This document shows positions 43,100-53,063 of a stretch of 64,000 bases of DNA, piece after piece. The DNA is from Sphaerulina vaccinii. Its lineage: Eukaryota > Ascomycota > Dothideomycetes > Mycosphaerellales > Mycosphaerellaceae. How positions within the stretch are numbered: the first letter of the stretch is position 1; each line of letters opens with the position of its first letter. The stretch lies in assembly GCA_022570795.1 (NCBI GenBank), contig JAKUDP010000023.1, forward strand, positions 434,001 to 498,000. Direction: 5' to 3'. A program made the position numbers and the translations under genes. Under the pieces are notes generated by a model, which worked only from the letters and a program-made list of their open reading frames with translations, did no database searches and was not told the origin of the DNA.

Positions 43100-44191
43100 A
43101 TGGCTTCCAACCAGCCTAAGACCAGTACAGGATGGCTGAAGCAAGATCCTCCAAAGTTGCCACCTGGTTACGATAAGCATCACATCGTCTTCCTGGAAGC
43201 TGTTCACATGCCGCTGGCCGAATTGTCATTCGAGCACACTATCGACAAGTATCCCAGAACTCTTCCGAGCGAAATTGCGGAACGAATCAAGCCAGCAACG
43301 ATAGTCATCTCCAATGTCATTGATGTCAAGCCTTCGGACATGGACAACGCACCTCACATGCAGTTATTGGCTATCATGGCAACTGGTATGGGTTGGGTCA
43401 ACAAGGAATACTGTGCCAAGCGTGGCATATCTGTTGTCAATGGGCCTGGCGCAAACATTGATGCTGTCTCTGAGCATTTCCTTGCATTACAGCTCGCAAG
43501 CCGGAAGAGGATCGGTGTTGTTGATCAGACTGTCAAGACTTCTGATGAGTGGCGGCAGACCAACTCTCTGACGAAGCAAGTCTGGCCTGGCGGACCTCCG
43601 CTGGGTATCACGCAGGAGACGCTTGGTATTCTGGGATATGGAGCTCTTGGCAAGAACATTGAGCGACTGGCGAAAGCTATTGGCTTCAAGGAAGTGCTGA
43701 TTGCTGATCGAAGAGGAGCTCTTGAGCTGAGAGAAGGGCGGACGCCTTTCGAGGAGGTCATCAAACAGAGTTCGACTATTGTGCTCGTGCTGCCTCGCGA
43801 ACCAGATACTGTCAACCTGATTGATGAAGCGGAGCTGAAAGCAATGCGTAAGGATGCGCTAGTGATCAACGTCGCAAGAGGTGGCATCGTGAACGAGGCT
43901 GCACTTGCTAAAGCGCTGAAGGAAGGCTGGATCTTCGGAGCTGCGACGGATGTCCTCGACACTGAGCCCGGTGGTCCTGGATCTAGCCCACTGATTCCAG
44001 ATTTGAGTAAAGGTGAGGAACCAGTACCCAATCTTCTCATTACATCACATGTTGCATGGTTTGCCCAGCCCACGATCAGCAATCTACAGCGCATCAATCG
44101 AGATGCCATGACTGCATATGTCGAAGGCAGGATGTACGATCCGAAAGAGAAGCATGTGGTGGCAGTCCACGATGGCAAGATCTGGAAGTAA
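43100..44191 (+). CDS. D-isomer-specific 2-hydroxyacid dehydrogenase
   Basis: Single exon, 363 aa, usual length. The family reduces 2-oxoacids to D-2-hydroxyacids with NAD(P)H. The nucleotide-binding glycine motif is GILGYGALGKNI (Gly179, Gly181, Gly184). The catalytic trio is Arg260 in NVARGGIVNE, Glu289 in VLDTEPGG and His317 in ITSHVAW. The substrate could be glyoxylate, hydroxypyruvate or a longer oxoacid; the sequence alone does not decide. No targeting peptide is evident, so cytosolic location is likely. The gene is intact and co-directional with nothing nearby. Confidence 0.92.
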   Translation: MASNQPKTSTGWLKQDPPKLPPGYDKHHIVFLEAVHMPLAELSFEHTIDKYPRTLPSEIAERIKPATIVISNVIDVKPSDMDNAPHMQLLAIMATGMGWVNKEYCAKRGISVVNGPGANIDAVSEHFLALQLASRKRIGVVDQTVKTSDEWRQTNSLTKQVWPGGPPLGITQETLGILGYGALGKNIERLAKAIGFKEVLIADRRGALELREGRTPFEEVIKQSSTIVLVLPREPDTVNLIDEAELKAMRKDALVINVARGGIVNEAALAKALKEGWIFGAATDVLDTEPGGPGSSPLIPDLSKGEEPVPNLLITSHVAWFAQPTISNLQRINRDAMTAYVEGRMYDPKEKHVVAVHDGKIWK

Positions 44192-44299
44192 TTCCATCAG
44201 AACCAGAATGAGACGCCTGCCTTATGAATCCAGGACAACGTGAAAGCGTCTCAGATCACATCCCAAGCGGACATGAGGCATAGCCGACATACTTGCTTC

Positions 44300-44833
44300 T
44301 CAGTTACATCCAATCTGAAGCACATTTTCATCCACCCCCGGCTTCTCGAAGCCATTTACAAAGTCGTCAAGCAACTCTCTACTGATGTCCAACGCCGAAT
44401 TGGCGTCTCTGCCATTTGAACTCCTGGCACAGATCCTCGTCCAGAGTACTTCGATATCACCTTTCAGATACACAAGCTCTGCGGCACCTCCGCCATCCTG
44501 GATGATCTGCCTGAACTCGTCGCGATCGTGTCTGCACCAAAAGGATCGATCAAGTATCATGCCACGGCCGAAGGAGCTGTCTTGCTTCAACCAGTCTCGA
44601 AGTCTCCCGCGCATGATTATATCGGCTTCAGCTTGGTAGTCGGAGTACTGGCTGGCATGATAGTCCTTATCATACATGCCGTGCTCTTCGTAGACAATCT
44701 CATCGATTGACAAGCGACTCCAAAGTGTAGGATTATCGGCAACGATAGCTTTGCTGTATGTTGTCTTTCCGGAGCCTGCAATGCCGCACATCATGAGAAC
44801 CAGCTTTCCATCTGGAGCGAGTCTGTGTGCCAT
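44300..44833 (-). CDS. P-loop kinase / zeta-toxin-like ATPase (AAA_33 type)
   Basis: Single exon, 177 aa. The Walker A loop GIAGSGKTT (residues about 17-25) lies right at the start of the fold (KLVLMMCGIAGSGKTTYSKAIV). It is followed by a SIDEIVYEEHG segment, the lid-like RDWLKQD region and a Walker-B-like MILDRSFW. This pattern is shared by the AAA_33 group of small kinases (chloramphenicol-phosphotransferase or zeta-toxin-like, mostly of unknown substrate in fungi). It is convergent with the dehydrogenase gene, about 110 bases apart. Activity as a kinase is likely; the target is unknown. Confidence 0.75.
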   Translation of the reverse strand: MAHRLAPDGKLVLMMCGIAGSGKTTYSKAIVADNPTLWSRLSIDEIVYEEHGMYDKDYHASQYSDYQAEADIIMRGRLRDWLKQDSSFGRGMILDRSFWCRHDRDEFRQIIQDGGGAAELVYLKGDIEVLWTRICARSSNGRDANSALDISRELLDDFVNGFEKPGVDENVLQIGCN

Positions 44834-45694
44834 CTTGTGTCAGGCGCACGATTCAAAGGATGAAGATGCAAACAGTCTTACATATATCCAGACACATTGA
44901 GTCAGATGTCGACTCATATACCTCGACTTTAGACAGCGAAGCAAGAGTTCCGCCGATATCGCTCCACTTCACAACAACACGCTTGACACTTTACGCGTCG
45001 ACAACAACATGACTTCCTTCCTTTTCACCTCTCACATCATCGAAAACACCGATCAAGTAAGCGACGTGTTCCGCAGTCATGTCGACGTGTTCCAGACTCA
45101 AGAATGACTACGTTAAGAACCAGTGCTCCATATTGAAAGACAGTCTAGGGAACATTATTGAGGACGAAAGCAAGCAAGAAGCAGCACTCTGGATCCTGAT
45201 GCATCGCAGACATCGTAGCAGAAAATCGTCGATCAAGACCTCAATCTGGCGCAGGTGCCACTAGAAATGTCGATATGGCACCTAACCAAGGGATTTCGGC
45301 ATCCCGAGGATTGTATACTGAGCTGACCGCATTCATCGGCGAGCTCTCCATGCAGGACACATGCCATATCGGGATCAGCACCATTGGTTCACGTCGACTT
45401 CTTGCCTATTATCGTGCCTAGATGGGAGGACGAGGCGCAGATGTCACGCCACGCAAATCCCGACAGTCGGCTAGAAGCTCCATGTGGGCTTCTGGCTAGG
45501 GCTGGCTGTTCGAGAGAATGTCTCGCCACGAGGGTTCCGGCATCAGGCTAATGTTTGTAGCATGCCACAAGCTGGTGGATCGCGTCTCCAGGTCGTCTTG
45601 CGCGACGCGTTGACAATATGTTCTCTGCACTGTTCCACGCCTGACCTGGAAAGAGAGCTGACATTTCATCGCCCAAACGAAGTCTACAGACACG
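44834..45694. other. Intergenic, 0.86 kb
   Basis: Only short open frames. The plus-strand frame that continues into the PAN-like protein is open from 45484, but I think its true start is the ATG at 45695. Confidence 0.35.
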
Positions 45695-47469
45695 ATGCTG
45701 CTCCTTGCGGCTGCGCTACCCTGACTCACTGTAGCGAGCGCTGCTCGCTCTCCTGGTATGCGACAATTGTGCGAGCTGACTGCCCGAAAGCTGACCATGG
45801 TGTAGCTCTTCAAGTGATCACTAAGGTTGTCCACAGAACTTGCTCTTCCATAACCCCGAACATCGCCACAACCACACTACAATATACTTTCACAAAGACG
45901 ATCTCTCCTAATGATCACGCTGGGTTGAGCACTATTGGAGCCTCGACCAGCAGTGGCGGCGCTGGAGACACATTGCCCGGCGACGAAGTGATCACGGCCA
46001 TCATCCAGGACAGGACCAGCATATATACATCAAATGGCCAGCTTACTACCTCGATCAGTCGAGGATATACGACCACGTATACCATCACAGGCAGTCACAT
46101 AGCCTCTGCTATTGTGCCGATAAGCAGCAACAATGAGCCCGTTCCACCTGGTCAAGACGTGATCACAGCTGTCGTTCAAGATAGCACAAGCACATTCACC
46201 TACAATGGCCAGTTGACGACATCTACAAGTCAAGGTTACACGACAACATATACCATCACGGGCGTTCAAGGGAGTCCTTCGCCTTCTGTAGCCCAACCCA
46301 CTAGCAGTGGCCAACAGCGTTTGCTGCCTGGTCAACAAGTTGTGACTTCTGTCATCCCAGACAGCACAAGCATATACATCACCAACGGACAACTGACTAC
46401 CTGGATCAGTCGAGGATACACAACGACCTTCACTCGACCTTTTGTCCAGCCATCATTCGTCTCCTCTGGAGCTAGTCCCTCGGCAGCTGGGGAGTTAGTA
46501 ATAGCTACGATCGAAGATAGTACAAGCACGTACACCATCAACGGCCAACTTACTACCTCGATCAGCCGCGGCTACATCACCACTTACACTCGTACTGGCA
46601 TAGCTGTGAATTCTATACAGAACACCGCGCCACCTGTTCCCTTCACCTCGCCCAGCAATTCCATACTGTCGCAGTCGAGCAGCACTCCATCTCTGACAAC
46701 CAGATATGAGATGCTGGGCGCAACGCAGACAAGTACGGTCCTTGGAGGTAGTACTGCTACATATACTTCCAGTGATGGCCAGCTTTCTACATCAGTCTCT
46801 GGAGGCTACACGACGGCATTTTGGGCTGGAGGAACTACACAAACGATAGTTGAAGTAGTATCAACGGCTTCCGCGAGTAGCACACCGACTTCTGTGGCCC
46901 AGGCACTCATTGGACGATGCCCTACCTTCGATGGCCGCATATTGGCATTGGACGATGCAACAGGTAGCCAGGTCCTGGTCGCATGCGGAGTCATCTATCA
47001 AGGCACGGTCATGAACAGCAATGCTCGAAGTGGACTCTTTCATCCTGCGATGCAGAAGAGAGCTGATCCGGACGACTGCACGTCTCAGTGTAGAGCCATG
47101 ACCGGCTGTGTAGCTTTCTCGAACACGCAAGGAGAGTGCATGTTCTTTAGCGAGTTTACCGGAGAACAGGATTGGCCGTATCCTGCCTACTCGGCTATGA
47201 GGATCGAGAACGAGGATGGCTCGGCTGCGGTTGTATGGACATCAGCCAGCGCCAGTTCCGATTCACTGACAGCCAGCCAGACTCAGCTAGACTTACTGGA
47301 GGCAACGCATGACAGAATTGTTGGCATTGATCGAAACGTGATCGACGTGTACAATGACATGCACCAACACCATCAGACTATCGATAAGAGGCTTGTCACA
47401 CTGGAGAATAGCGTCAACAGCATTCTCCAGATATTGCACCAGCGTCTGCCAACTATTCAGAACCACTAG
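45695..47469 (+). CDS. Cell-surface-type repeat protein with PAN/apple-like domain; TGA inside the signal peptide
   Basis: Best model: exon 1 is 45695-45755, then a 50-nt intron (GTATGC ... GTGTAG, GCTGAC branch), then 45806-47469. Exon 1 reads MLLLAAALP, a TGA at 45722-45724, then LTVASAARSP. With the TGA read as an amino acid this is a textbook signal peptide, and the splice is in frame. An alternative unspliced start at 45562 has no signal peptide. The body has five imperfect ~60-80-residue repeats (VITAIIQDRTSIYTSNGQLTTSISRGYTTTYT type), each with NGQLTTS and RGYTTTYT. A PAN/apple-like domain (CPTFDGRILAL ... DDCTSQCRAMTGCVAFS ... ECMFFSEF) follows, then a heptad coiled coil (LDLLEATHDRIVGIDRNVI). 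Extracellular adhesion or sugar binding is inferred. Confidence 0.55.
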
Positions 47470-48391
47470 CCAGTGCTACCAGCGCGAGGAGTACAGCTTT
47501 CCGTCGTTCTGCAAATGAAATCTTTCTTGACACCAAGTTCATTCCCTGCCTCTCAACCCTATGACGGACACTTGAAATCGACGTCTCTGGAATGCTGAGC
47601 ATGTTCTTCGCGGAGCCGCCAGCAACTCTGTGAGCGCACTGCGTATGCTTCTTGACGATCTGCTTTTGGTGAAGTAGCGCCACGACAGATACTGCTCCGC
47701 TCCGTTGGACCTGCGAAGCCTTGCCTTCTCTCTGCCCGTATCTTCGAAGACTTTTAGGCACCACGCTTACCTGCTCGCCCACGAGCTAGCTGTAGGATCT
47801 TTCGACCCTTCCCAGAGATAGCAGCACCGAAAGCCTGACAAGTCTTCACAGACGCACAGACGGATCTTGCCTGCCTTTGAAAAGCTTCATTAGTGTCTGG
47901 TCGGTATGATTGGGCGAACCGAGACGAATCTGCCAGTCAAGAGACAGGGACAAGGCCGATGGGTGTGATGGGCGCCTTTTCTTCAACTTCCAGCGTTGTC
48001 TGCGCAGCTCGAAAGAAAGCTATATCGCTTGAATTCCTTGATACGCGAATGGCAATTGGACCGCAATGTCAAGCTATACGCTCTGTGCGTCTCTGTATTC
48101 CACGTTAAAATCCATGCAGCTCGGAGCAGTGGCAGTGCGTGCCAGCAATTCTCGTTCTGCTCTAGCCCTGGCGGCGGAAGTAATGGCTGCTGAACACAAG
48201 AGTTAAAGTTGCGTTCCGAAGCTTTATGATTTTGCAGAGCGCTGGTACTGGAAGCCTTGACCAATTAGAGACAGCCTTTGACAAGTGTCTTCAACCAGGA
48301 TTTTCTCATATCGAGACCAAGCTGAGTCCTGTACAACACTCCCTACATCATCCGTAATTCATCGAGGGACGCATAGCTCACTCCAAACAAG
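47470..48391. other. Intergenic, 0.9 kb, left edge of the F-box-like array
   Basis: No gene supported. Bases 48313-48330 (ACCAAGCTGAGTCCTG) resemble the motif found upstream of other array members. Confidence 0.4.
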
Positions 48392-48835
48392 ATGTCGACC
48401 GCTGCACCAAGATCAGGGGCGAGTTTTGCCACTCTGCCCACCGAACTGAAACTGCAGATCCTCCGCCATGCCGTGGTCGCAACTCCGCTTCACATTAGTT
48501 GGAGAGATGGCAAAATGATCCACCCACTTCTGGACAGACAACTTTTCCGCATGCGCTCGGAAGTGCTGGATGTCATCTTCCATTCTGCGCCAATTCGATG
48601 CACAGTCACAGCCATTTACAAATGGAGTCGGATATTCTTCAAAATCCATGACCGACTCCACGGCCAGGAGAATAGGCTCAAGCTGCGTTGGAGAATCGAA
48701 CACTGCGTTGGAGATAGCGTCGAGGACAGGAAAATCGCGAAGTGGGCGGCAGCGATGAGAATACCAGCAGAGAACGTGGAGACATGTGATCGGCCTGGAA
48801 GCTATGGGTGGTGCCCGAGCCAATGTTACACATAA
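48392..48835 (+). CDS. F-box-like tandem paralogue 1
   Basis: Single exon, 147 aa. The F-box-like helix pair is at residues 14-28 (TLPTELKLQILRHAV). It is followed by the family's HPLL block (MIHPLLDRQL), the EVLDVIFHSAP motif and a divergent HDRLHGQENRL block in place of the usual HGKxKR. It is the first of eight paralogues in one orientation. No leucine-rich or WD repeats follow, so if it is a ubiquitin-ligase adaptor, the substrate-binding part is unknown. Only 80 bases separate it from the next gene's start. Confidence 0.75.
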   Translation: MSTAAPRSGASFATLPTELKLQILRHAVVATPLHISWRDGKMIHPLLDRQLFRMRSEVLDVIFHSAPIRCTVTAIYKWSRIFFKIHDRLHGQENRLKLRWRIEHCVGDSVEDRKIAKWAAAMRIPAENVETCDRPGSYGWCPSQCYT

Positions 48836-48915
48836 ACTTTGTCGAAAGTTTCTCCGACATCGATGAATTTTCGAGACCGACTTGGCTTTCGACGAATCAC
48901 TTCTTCTCCGCAACA

Positions 48916-49392
48916 ATGGCGAGTACAAAAGCGAACTTACTAGCACTGCCGACTGAGCTGAAGCTGCAGATTCTGCGGCAAGTCGTACTCGACACTCCAC
49001 CACATATCAACGAGCGCAGCCAACTCGTCCACCCACTCCTCTCACCTCAACTCTTTCGCCTAAGACCCGAGGTTCTGGACGTGACATTCCACTCGGCGCC
49101 TATCACGGTATCGTGCGCCATCTTCAAGGACTGGAACCAAAGCTCGAGCGAAGAGTGGCTGTATCGAGGAAGATTTCTTGTCCTACATTACCAGGCTCAC
49201 GGTCTCAAAAAGAGACGGCTAATTCGCCTGGAGATCGTGTGGTCAGAAGAAGAGGCTGTTGAGCTACGGTCAATTGCGAGCATCAGATGTGCTGCCCGTG
49301 CATGGGCGAAAGCTGTAGGAATTCGTTGGAGGAATGTCAAGATCGTTGGGTGCATAGTAGAGCCGACGGAAGGTGTCCGACACCGGGAGTGA
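48916..49392 (+). CDS. F-box-like tandem paralogue 2
   Basis: Single exon, 158 aa. The start is the ATG of MASTKANLL. Motif order is the same as in paralogue 1: LPTELKLQILRQVVLDTPP (residues about 10-28), VHPLLSPQLFRLRPEVLDVTFHSAPI, then FLVLHYQAHGLKKRRLIRLEI. The HD of the third block has become HY. The C-terminus (AWAKAVGIRWRNVKIVG) keeps the helix seen in the other copies. The first two thirds are very close to paralogue 1, suggesting a recent duplication. Confidence 0.75.
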   Translation: MASTKANLLALPTELKLQILRQVVLDTPPHINERSQLVHPLLSPQLFRLRPEVLDVTFHSAPITVSCAIFKDWNQSSSEEWLYRGRFLVLHYQAHGLKKRRLIRLEIVWSEEEAVELRSIASIRCAARAWAKAVGIRWRNVKIVGCIVEPTEGVRHRE

Positions 49393-49587
49393 TCAAGGGC
49401 TGCTAGAGGCATTCGCATGGTGCTCGGCATTGGGCAACAATCTGCGACAGGGCGAGGCTCTGGCGGACTGCACATCTGACGCTTGGAGTCATGGCCAGAG
49501 AATCAACATGCACATAATGGCAGCTGTGGCGTGCCTAGGAGTTTGAAGGATGCTGGAGTGAATCATGGGCAAATATCCTGGTGGTAA

Positions 49588-49607
49588 AGCCAAGGCTACC
49601 AGAGTCC
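49588..49607 (+). promoter_or_regulatory. Motif shared upstream of array genes (copy before paralogue 3)
   Basis: AGCCAAGGCTACCAGAGTCC lies about 130 bases before the start of paralogue 3. Close relatives lie upstream of paralogues 4, 6, 7 (weak) and 8. It may be a transcription-factor site or a leftover of duplicated promoter DNA. Confidence 0.4.
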
Positions 49608-49739
49608 AGTGGGAAGGTTTTCCAGGACCGCAGAACGATGGTTCCAGTAGCAACATAACCTCAACCTTGTTGCGACTCGACTCTTTTTATTTCACACAAC
49701 AACAACAACAACCATAACACTCTCTGCAAAGCTCACACC

Positions 49740-50429
49740 ATGTCGCTCGAGCGAATGCTTGCCAGACTGATCGGCCTTCTTACGGAACTTCGCCTCTCGA
49801 TTCTGCGATGCGTTGTAATCGCCAACCAGCCTCGCATCAATGAAACTGGCCAGCTCGAGCATGATCTGCTTGACCCGCAATGCTCTTCCATTCTGTCAGA
49901 CGTGCTGAATGTGACCTTCCACACTACACCAATCAGAGTGACTCTCCATTCTCGGGATCTTCCATCATGGTCGGCACTGGAGACGCATAGCCAACTGAGA
50001 TCATCGTTGGATCCCGCACGTCCGCCACTAGATGCGAACTTCTTGGTGCTTCACGACTGGTATCACGGGGAGGAAAAGAGGCATCGCATTCATCTGGAAG
50101 ATGAGTATACAATGGGCATATGTCCGGAGAGATGGCAAGGCTCTTTGTTCTGGTGGGACATTCCGCTTATCATAAAGGCTACTCACGAATGGACAGCGGA
50201 TATGGGACTACCCAGAGAAAATGTTGAGGTCATATGGAAGGAGGAGATTCGCGATCTATCCGACATTGACCTAGACCATGCGCGAGAAGTTGAGATCATC
50301 TGGCCAGAGGAGGATCTGGTCGATGAAGGAGACTGGGAGAGGGCGAAGAGATTCGTGATCAGGCGTTTCGATACACGGCATTCATCTATCACAAAGATAG
50401 GTCAGTGGTATAAGGGCGACCGGCTCTAG
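49740..50429 (+). CDS. F-box-like tandem paralogue 3 (long form)
   Basis: Single exon, 229 aa, the most diverged copy. The F-box-like start is altered (LLTELRLSILRCVVIANQPRI; the Pro of LPTEL is lost). SDVLNVTFHTTPIRV and FLVLHDWYHGEEKRHRIHLE retain the central and third blocks. Two insertions, one after TTPIRV and an acidic C-terminal tail (EEIRDLSDIDLDHAREVEIIWPEEDL), explain the greater length. Loss of the key Pro may weaken SKP1 binding if this is a true F-box. Confidence 0.72.
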   Translation: MSLERMLARLIGLLTELRLSILRCVVIANQPRINETGQLEHDLLDPQCSSILSDVLNVTFHTTPIRVTLHSRDLPSWSALETHSQLRSSLDPARPPLDANFLVLHDWYHGEEKRHRIHLEDEYTMGICPERWQGSLFWWDIPLIIKATHEWTADMGLPRENVEVIWKEEIRDLSDIDLDHAREVEIIWPEEDLVDEGDWERAKRFVIRRFDTRHSSITKIGQWYKGDRL

Positions 50430-50721
50430 CCAAGCATTGCCGACATGCTCCAGCAAGGGCGAGGAGATTGGTCGTTGCCGGCTCTCCAGCGTTGCCGTCT
50501 CCCCAGCTTTCAGCATAGTCCACGCTGCTTAGAGCAGAGCTACGTCGCCCGAAGTTTCTTCGCGTAGCATTAGAGATTGACCAAAGGTGTTGTTGCTATA
50601 CTCAATGTGTCTCCAATTCAAAGTGATCTACGCAGCTCGGCGCAAAGGCAACGCAAGGACAGCAACGACCATTTTCGTCGAGGCTTCGCAGCTGAAAGTC
50701 CGGTCGAGCCCACATGCTTCA

Positions 50722-50741
50722 TGCCAAGCCTCCCGAAGTCC
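50722..50741 (+). promoter_or_regulatory. Motif shared upstream of array genes (copy before paralogue 4)
   Basis: TGCCAAGCCTCCCGAAGTCC, about 57 bases before the start codon of paralogue 4. It matches the copy before paralogue 6 at 18 of 20 positions. Confidence 0.45.
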
Positions 50742-50797
50742 TGCAATCATACCAAGTTTTTCAGCCTGGATCACTTCTTCATCTTCTTCCTGCAACG

Positions 50798-51220
50798 ATG
50801 ACAACAAAGATAACCAACTACAAGAGCCTGCCAACTGAACTCCAGCTGCAGATCCTCCGCTGGACCATGATCGCAGATCCACCGTATATCGACGATTCTG
50901 GCAGACTACAACACAATCTTCTCAAACCACAACTCAACTCGCTGCGCACAGAAGTCCTGGACGTTATCTTTCACAGCGCACCTCTCAGGATCTCCTTCGA
51001 CAATATAGAGGAGTGGCGGGTTACCCTGAAGTTGTCCTCTTGGGCGGAAAGCTTCTTTGAATTTCATGACCGATCACATGGCAAAGAAAAGAGGAGTCTG
51101 ATTCGTCTGGAGGTCCAATACGATGTGGATCGCGGACTCCTCGAGTATGGGGATTGGGACACTTGCTCGGAATGGATGACGGCGATGGGGATCCTAGAGT
51201 GGGATTTGGAGTTCGTCTAA
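50798..51220 (+). CDS. F-box-like tandem paralogue 4
   Basis: Single exon, 140 aa. Compact copy: LPTELQLQILRWTMIADPPYIDDSG (residues about 10-34), LNSLRTEVLDVIFHSAPLRISF and FFEFHDRSHGKEKRSLIRLEV. The upstream region shares 18 of 20 positions of the motif seen at paralogue 6. About 650 bases further on, upstream of paralogue 5, a similar stretch (around ACCATTTTC-TCGAGCCTTGC) repeats one found before this gene near 50670, so promoter DNA was duplicated with the gene. Confidence 0.75.
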   Translation: MTTKITNYKSLPTELQLQILRWTMIADPPYIDDSGRLQHNLLKPQLNSLRTEVLDVIFHSAPLRISFDNIEEWRVTLKLSSWAESFFEFHDRSHGKEKRSLIRLEVQYDVDRGLLEYGDWDTCSEWMTAMGILEWDLEFV

Positions 51221-51668
51221 TCCTCGAGAGCAGTGCAGACCGCGCAGACTAAGACTTATCGATGGCCAGGTACGCAGCAGGTGTCTGTTGAAATAGATGA
51301 CCAAGTGTCATATATGCTCATCAATGGTTAGGCTATAATCAGCTTAGCCAATCACTTTTTCAACAGTGTCCAGCGCCTCGGCGGACTAAAGATCAGACGT
51401 GTTGACTTTGCACTTATAGCGTCTCTGATTCTTGACGCAATCCACGCATCTTGGGGCAGGAACAATGCAAAGACGGCAATAACCATTTTCTTCGAGCCTT
51501 GCCAACAATCGAAGGTTCGTCGTGATTGCGAAGTCTGGCTCGAGCCGCTCGCTTGATCCGAAAGCAACCATATTTCCTGGAAAGGTTCGCCGCAGTCATC
51601 ATAAAATCTTCAATCTCCAGCTTGCAATTCCTTGTCATTCCTTTTCAACCCAGACACAGCAACACAGC

Positions 51669-52085
51669 ATGGCACAGACACCGAAAGAGCTCGCCAGCCC
51701 GGCCCAGACTATGCAGGCAAAACAACGAGTCAGCTTTATGGCCCTCCCCACCGAGTTGCAGCTCGAAATACTCCGTTACGCTTTCATCGCAGATCCACCA
51801 CAGATTGACGACCTCGGCGAGCTGATCCATCCACTCCTGGACATATCGAACTCCCACATACGCGGCATGGTCGAAGACACCATTTTCCACACGGCTACAG
51901 TCGTCATAACGTACAAGATCTTCATGGCTTTGTGGTTCCAGATTGACCCTTTCTTAAAGTATCATGATAAAGTCCATGGAAAGACAAAAAGACATCTGAT
52001 ACATTTGGAAGTAGTAGAGTACCCAAAACAGCCAAAACGTTGGAGATTGTATTGTATACAAGAGTGGGGCCTATGGGCGGAGTAA
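51669..52085 (+). CDS. F-box-like tandem paralogue 5
   Basis: Single exon, 138 aa. The ATG of MAQTPKELAS is used; an upstream in-frame frame to 51522 has no ATG support. LPTELQLEILRYAFIADPP, IHPLLDISNSHIRG, EDTIFHTATVVITY and LKYHDKVHGKTKRHLIHLEVV follow in order. The middle block is weaker (EVLDV has become VEDTI). The C-terminus is cut short compared with paralogue 4. The copy may be losing function. Confidence 0.72.
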   Translation: MAQTPKELASPAQTMQAKQRVSFMALPTELQLEILRYAFIADPPQIDDLGELIHPLLDISNSHIRGMVEDTIFHTATVVITYKIFMALWFQIDPFLKYHDKVHGKTKRHLIHLEVVEYPKQPKRWRLYCIQEWGLWAE

Positions 52086-52227
52086 ATGGGCATGAACTTC
52101 GAGAGTCATGGCTTGGATGAGGCGTATCGCAGCTTGGACGCGCTGTTGCTGAGGTGTTCTGATCGGTCTTGCAGATCTTGCACTTCTGTTACACATGGCT
52201 CCATATGAGATCCAGTTCGGTTCCTCG

Positions 52228-52247
52228 TGCCAAGGCTACCGAAGTCC
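52228..52247 (+). promoter_or_regulatory. Motif shared upstream of array genes (copy before paralogue 6)
   Basis: TGCCAAGGCTACCGAAGTCC. It supports the later start of paralogue 6 (52315), because in the other copies this motif lies in non-coding DNA 60-130 bases upstream of the ATG. Confidence 0.5.
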
Positions 52248-52314
52248 TGTGTTCAAATCGAAAGGTGTCCAGTCGCCAACATTCCTCCGAAATGGTCTCT
52301 ATGTGCAACACCCC

Positions 52315-52881
52315 ATGCAAGCGATTATGGAGCAGCCAACAAGCGTTCGAAGGGCTCACAACAGAACCCCGCCCACCTTCGCGCACCTTCCCGCCGAAAT
52401 TCAACTGGAAAATCTTCGCTATGCCTTCATCGCGACTCCGCCTCGAATCGATGTCATCGGCAAGCTGCATCACCCACTATTGCACACTTGCCACTCTCAT
52501 GTGCATAGGGTGATCCCGGACGTCATCCTCCATATGTCATTCTTGACAGTACCCGACCGTTGCATAGAGTACTGGCGGGCTTTGCAAAGGCAGCCTGGAG
52601 GACTCCCATTCTTGAAACTACACGACCAGACCCATGGCAAGCATAGGAGGCACTTGATGACCTTGAGAGTCGTGGGAGGAAGAGAATCCAGCACAAGAGC
52701 AGTACAGGGGTGGCGACACCGGGCGCGAGCAACGGGCGTACTGACGGAAATGGGGCGAGAGACCAGAGGTGGAGCAGAACTCGAGTGGCAAGATTGGGCG
52801 CAAGCGGCGGGCGTGAATGTGGAATTGCACAACAGTGGCAAACTGTGTGATATGTTCTCTATGCCTATCAGTCGAGGATGA
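52315..52881 (+). CDS. F-box-like tandem paralogue 6
   Basis: Single exon, 188 aa from the ATG at 52315. The frame is open back to an ATG at 52195 (228 aa), but that extra stretch matches the non-coding upstream region of other copies, so I prefer the later start. LPAEIQLENLRYAFIATPPRIDVIG, HHPLLHTCHSHVHRVIPDVILHMS and FLKLHDQTHGKHRRHLMTLRVV are present. The tail has two similar halves (GWRHRARATGVLTEM and EWQDWAQAAGVNVEL), so it may contain an internal duplication of the last helix. Confidence 0.72.
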   Translation: MQAIMEQPTSVRRAHNRTPPTFAHLPAEIQLENLRYAFIATPPRIDVIGKLHHPLLHTCHSHVHRVIPDVILHMSFLTVPDRCIEYWRALQRQPGGLPFLKLHDQTHGKHRRHLMTLRVVGGRESSTRAVQGWRHRARATGVLTEMGRETRGGAELEWQDWAQAAGVNVELHNSGKLCDMFSMPISRG

Positions 52882-52958
52882 TGATCGATGGGTTCCGTAG
52901 AAGGCTGTCCTGGGGTCGTGAGCTGTATTGTGCGGGTGGTAAGGAACCATCTGCGTAA

Positions 52959-52974
52959 TGCCAAGAGAGTCCAG
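52959..52974 (+). promoter_or_regulatory. Weak copy of the shared upstream motif (before paralogue 7)
   Basis: TGCCAAGAGAGTCCAG has the two ends of the motif with the middle four bases missing, about 90 bases upstream of paralogue 7. Confidence 0.3.
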
Positions 52975-53063
52975 GAAAAGTTAACCATTGATTATAATAG
53001 GTATCACGTCTCCTTCAACTCGATTTTCTCCTCCTCCTTTACCTCCACAACATCATCGCAACA

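Noticed and set aside
52195..52314. N-terminal extension of F-box-like paralogue 6
   Set aside because: This stretch matches the non-coding upstream motif of paralogues, so the ATG at 52315 is preferred.
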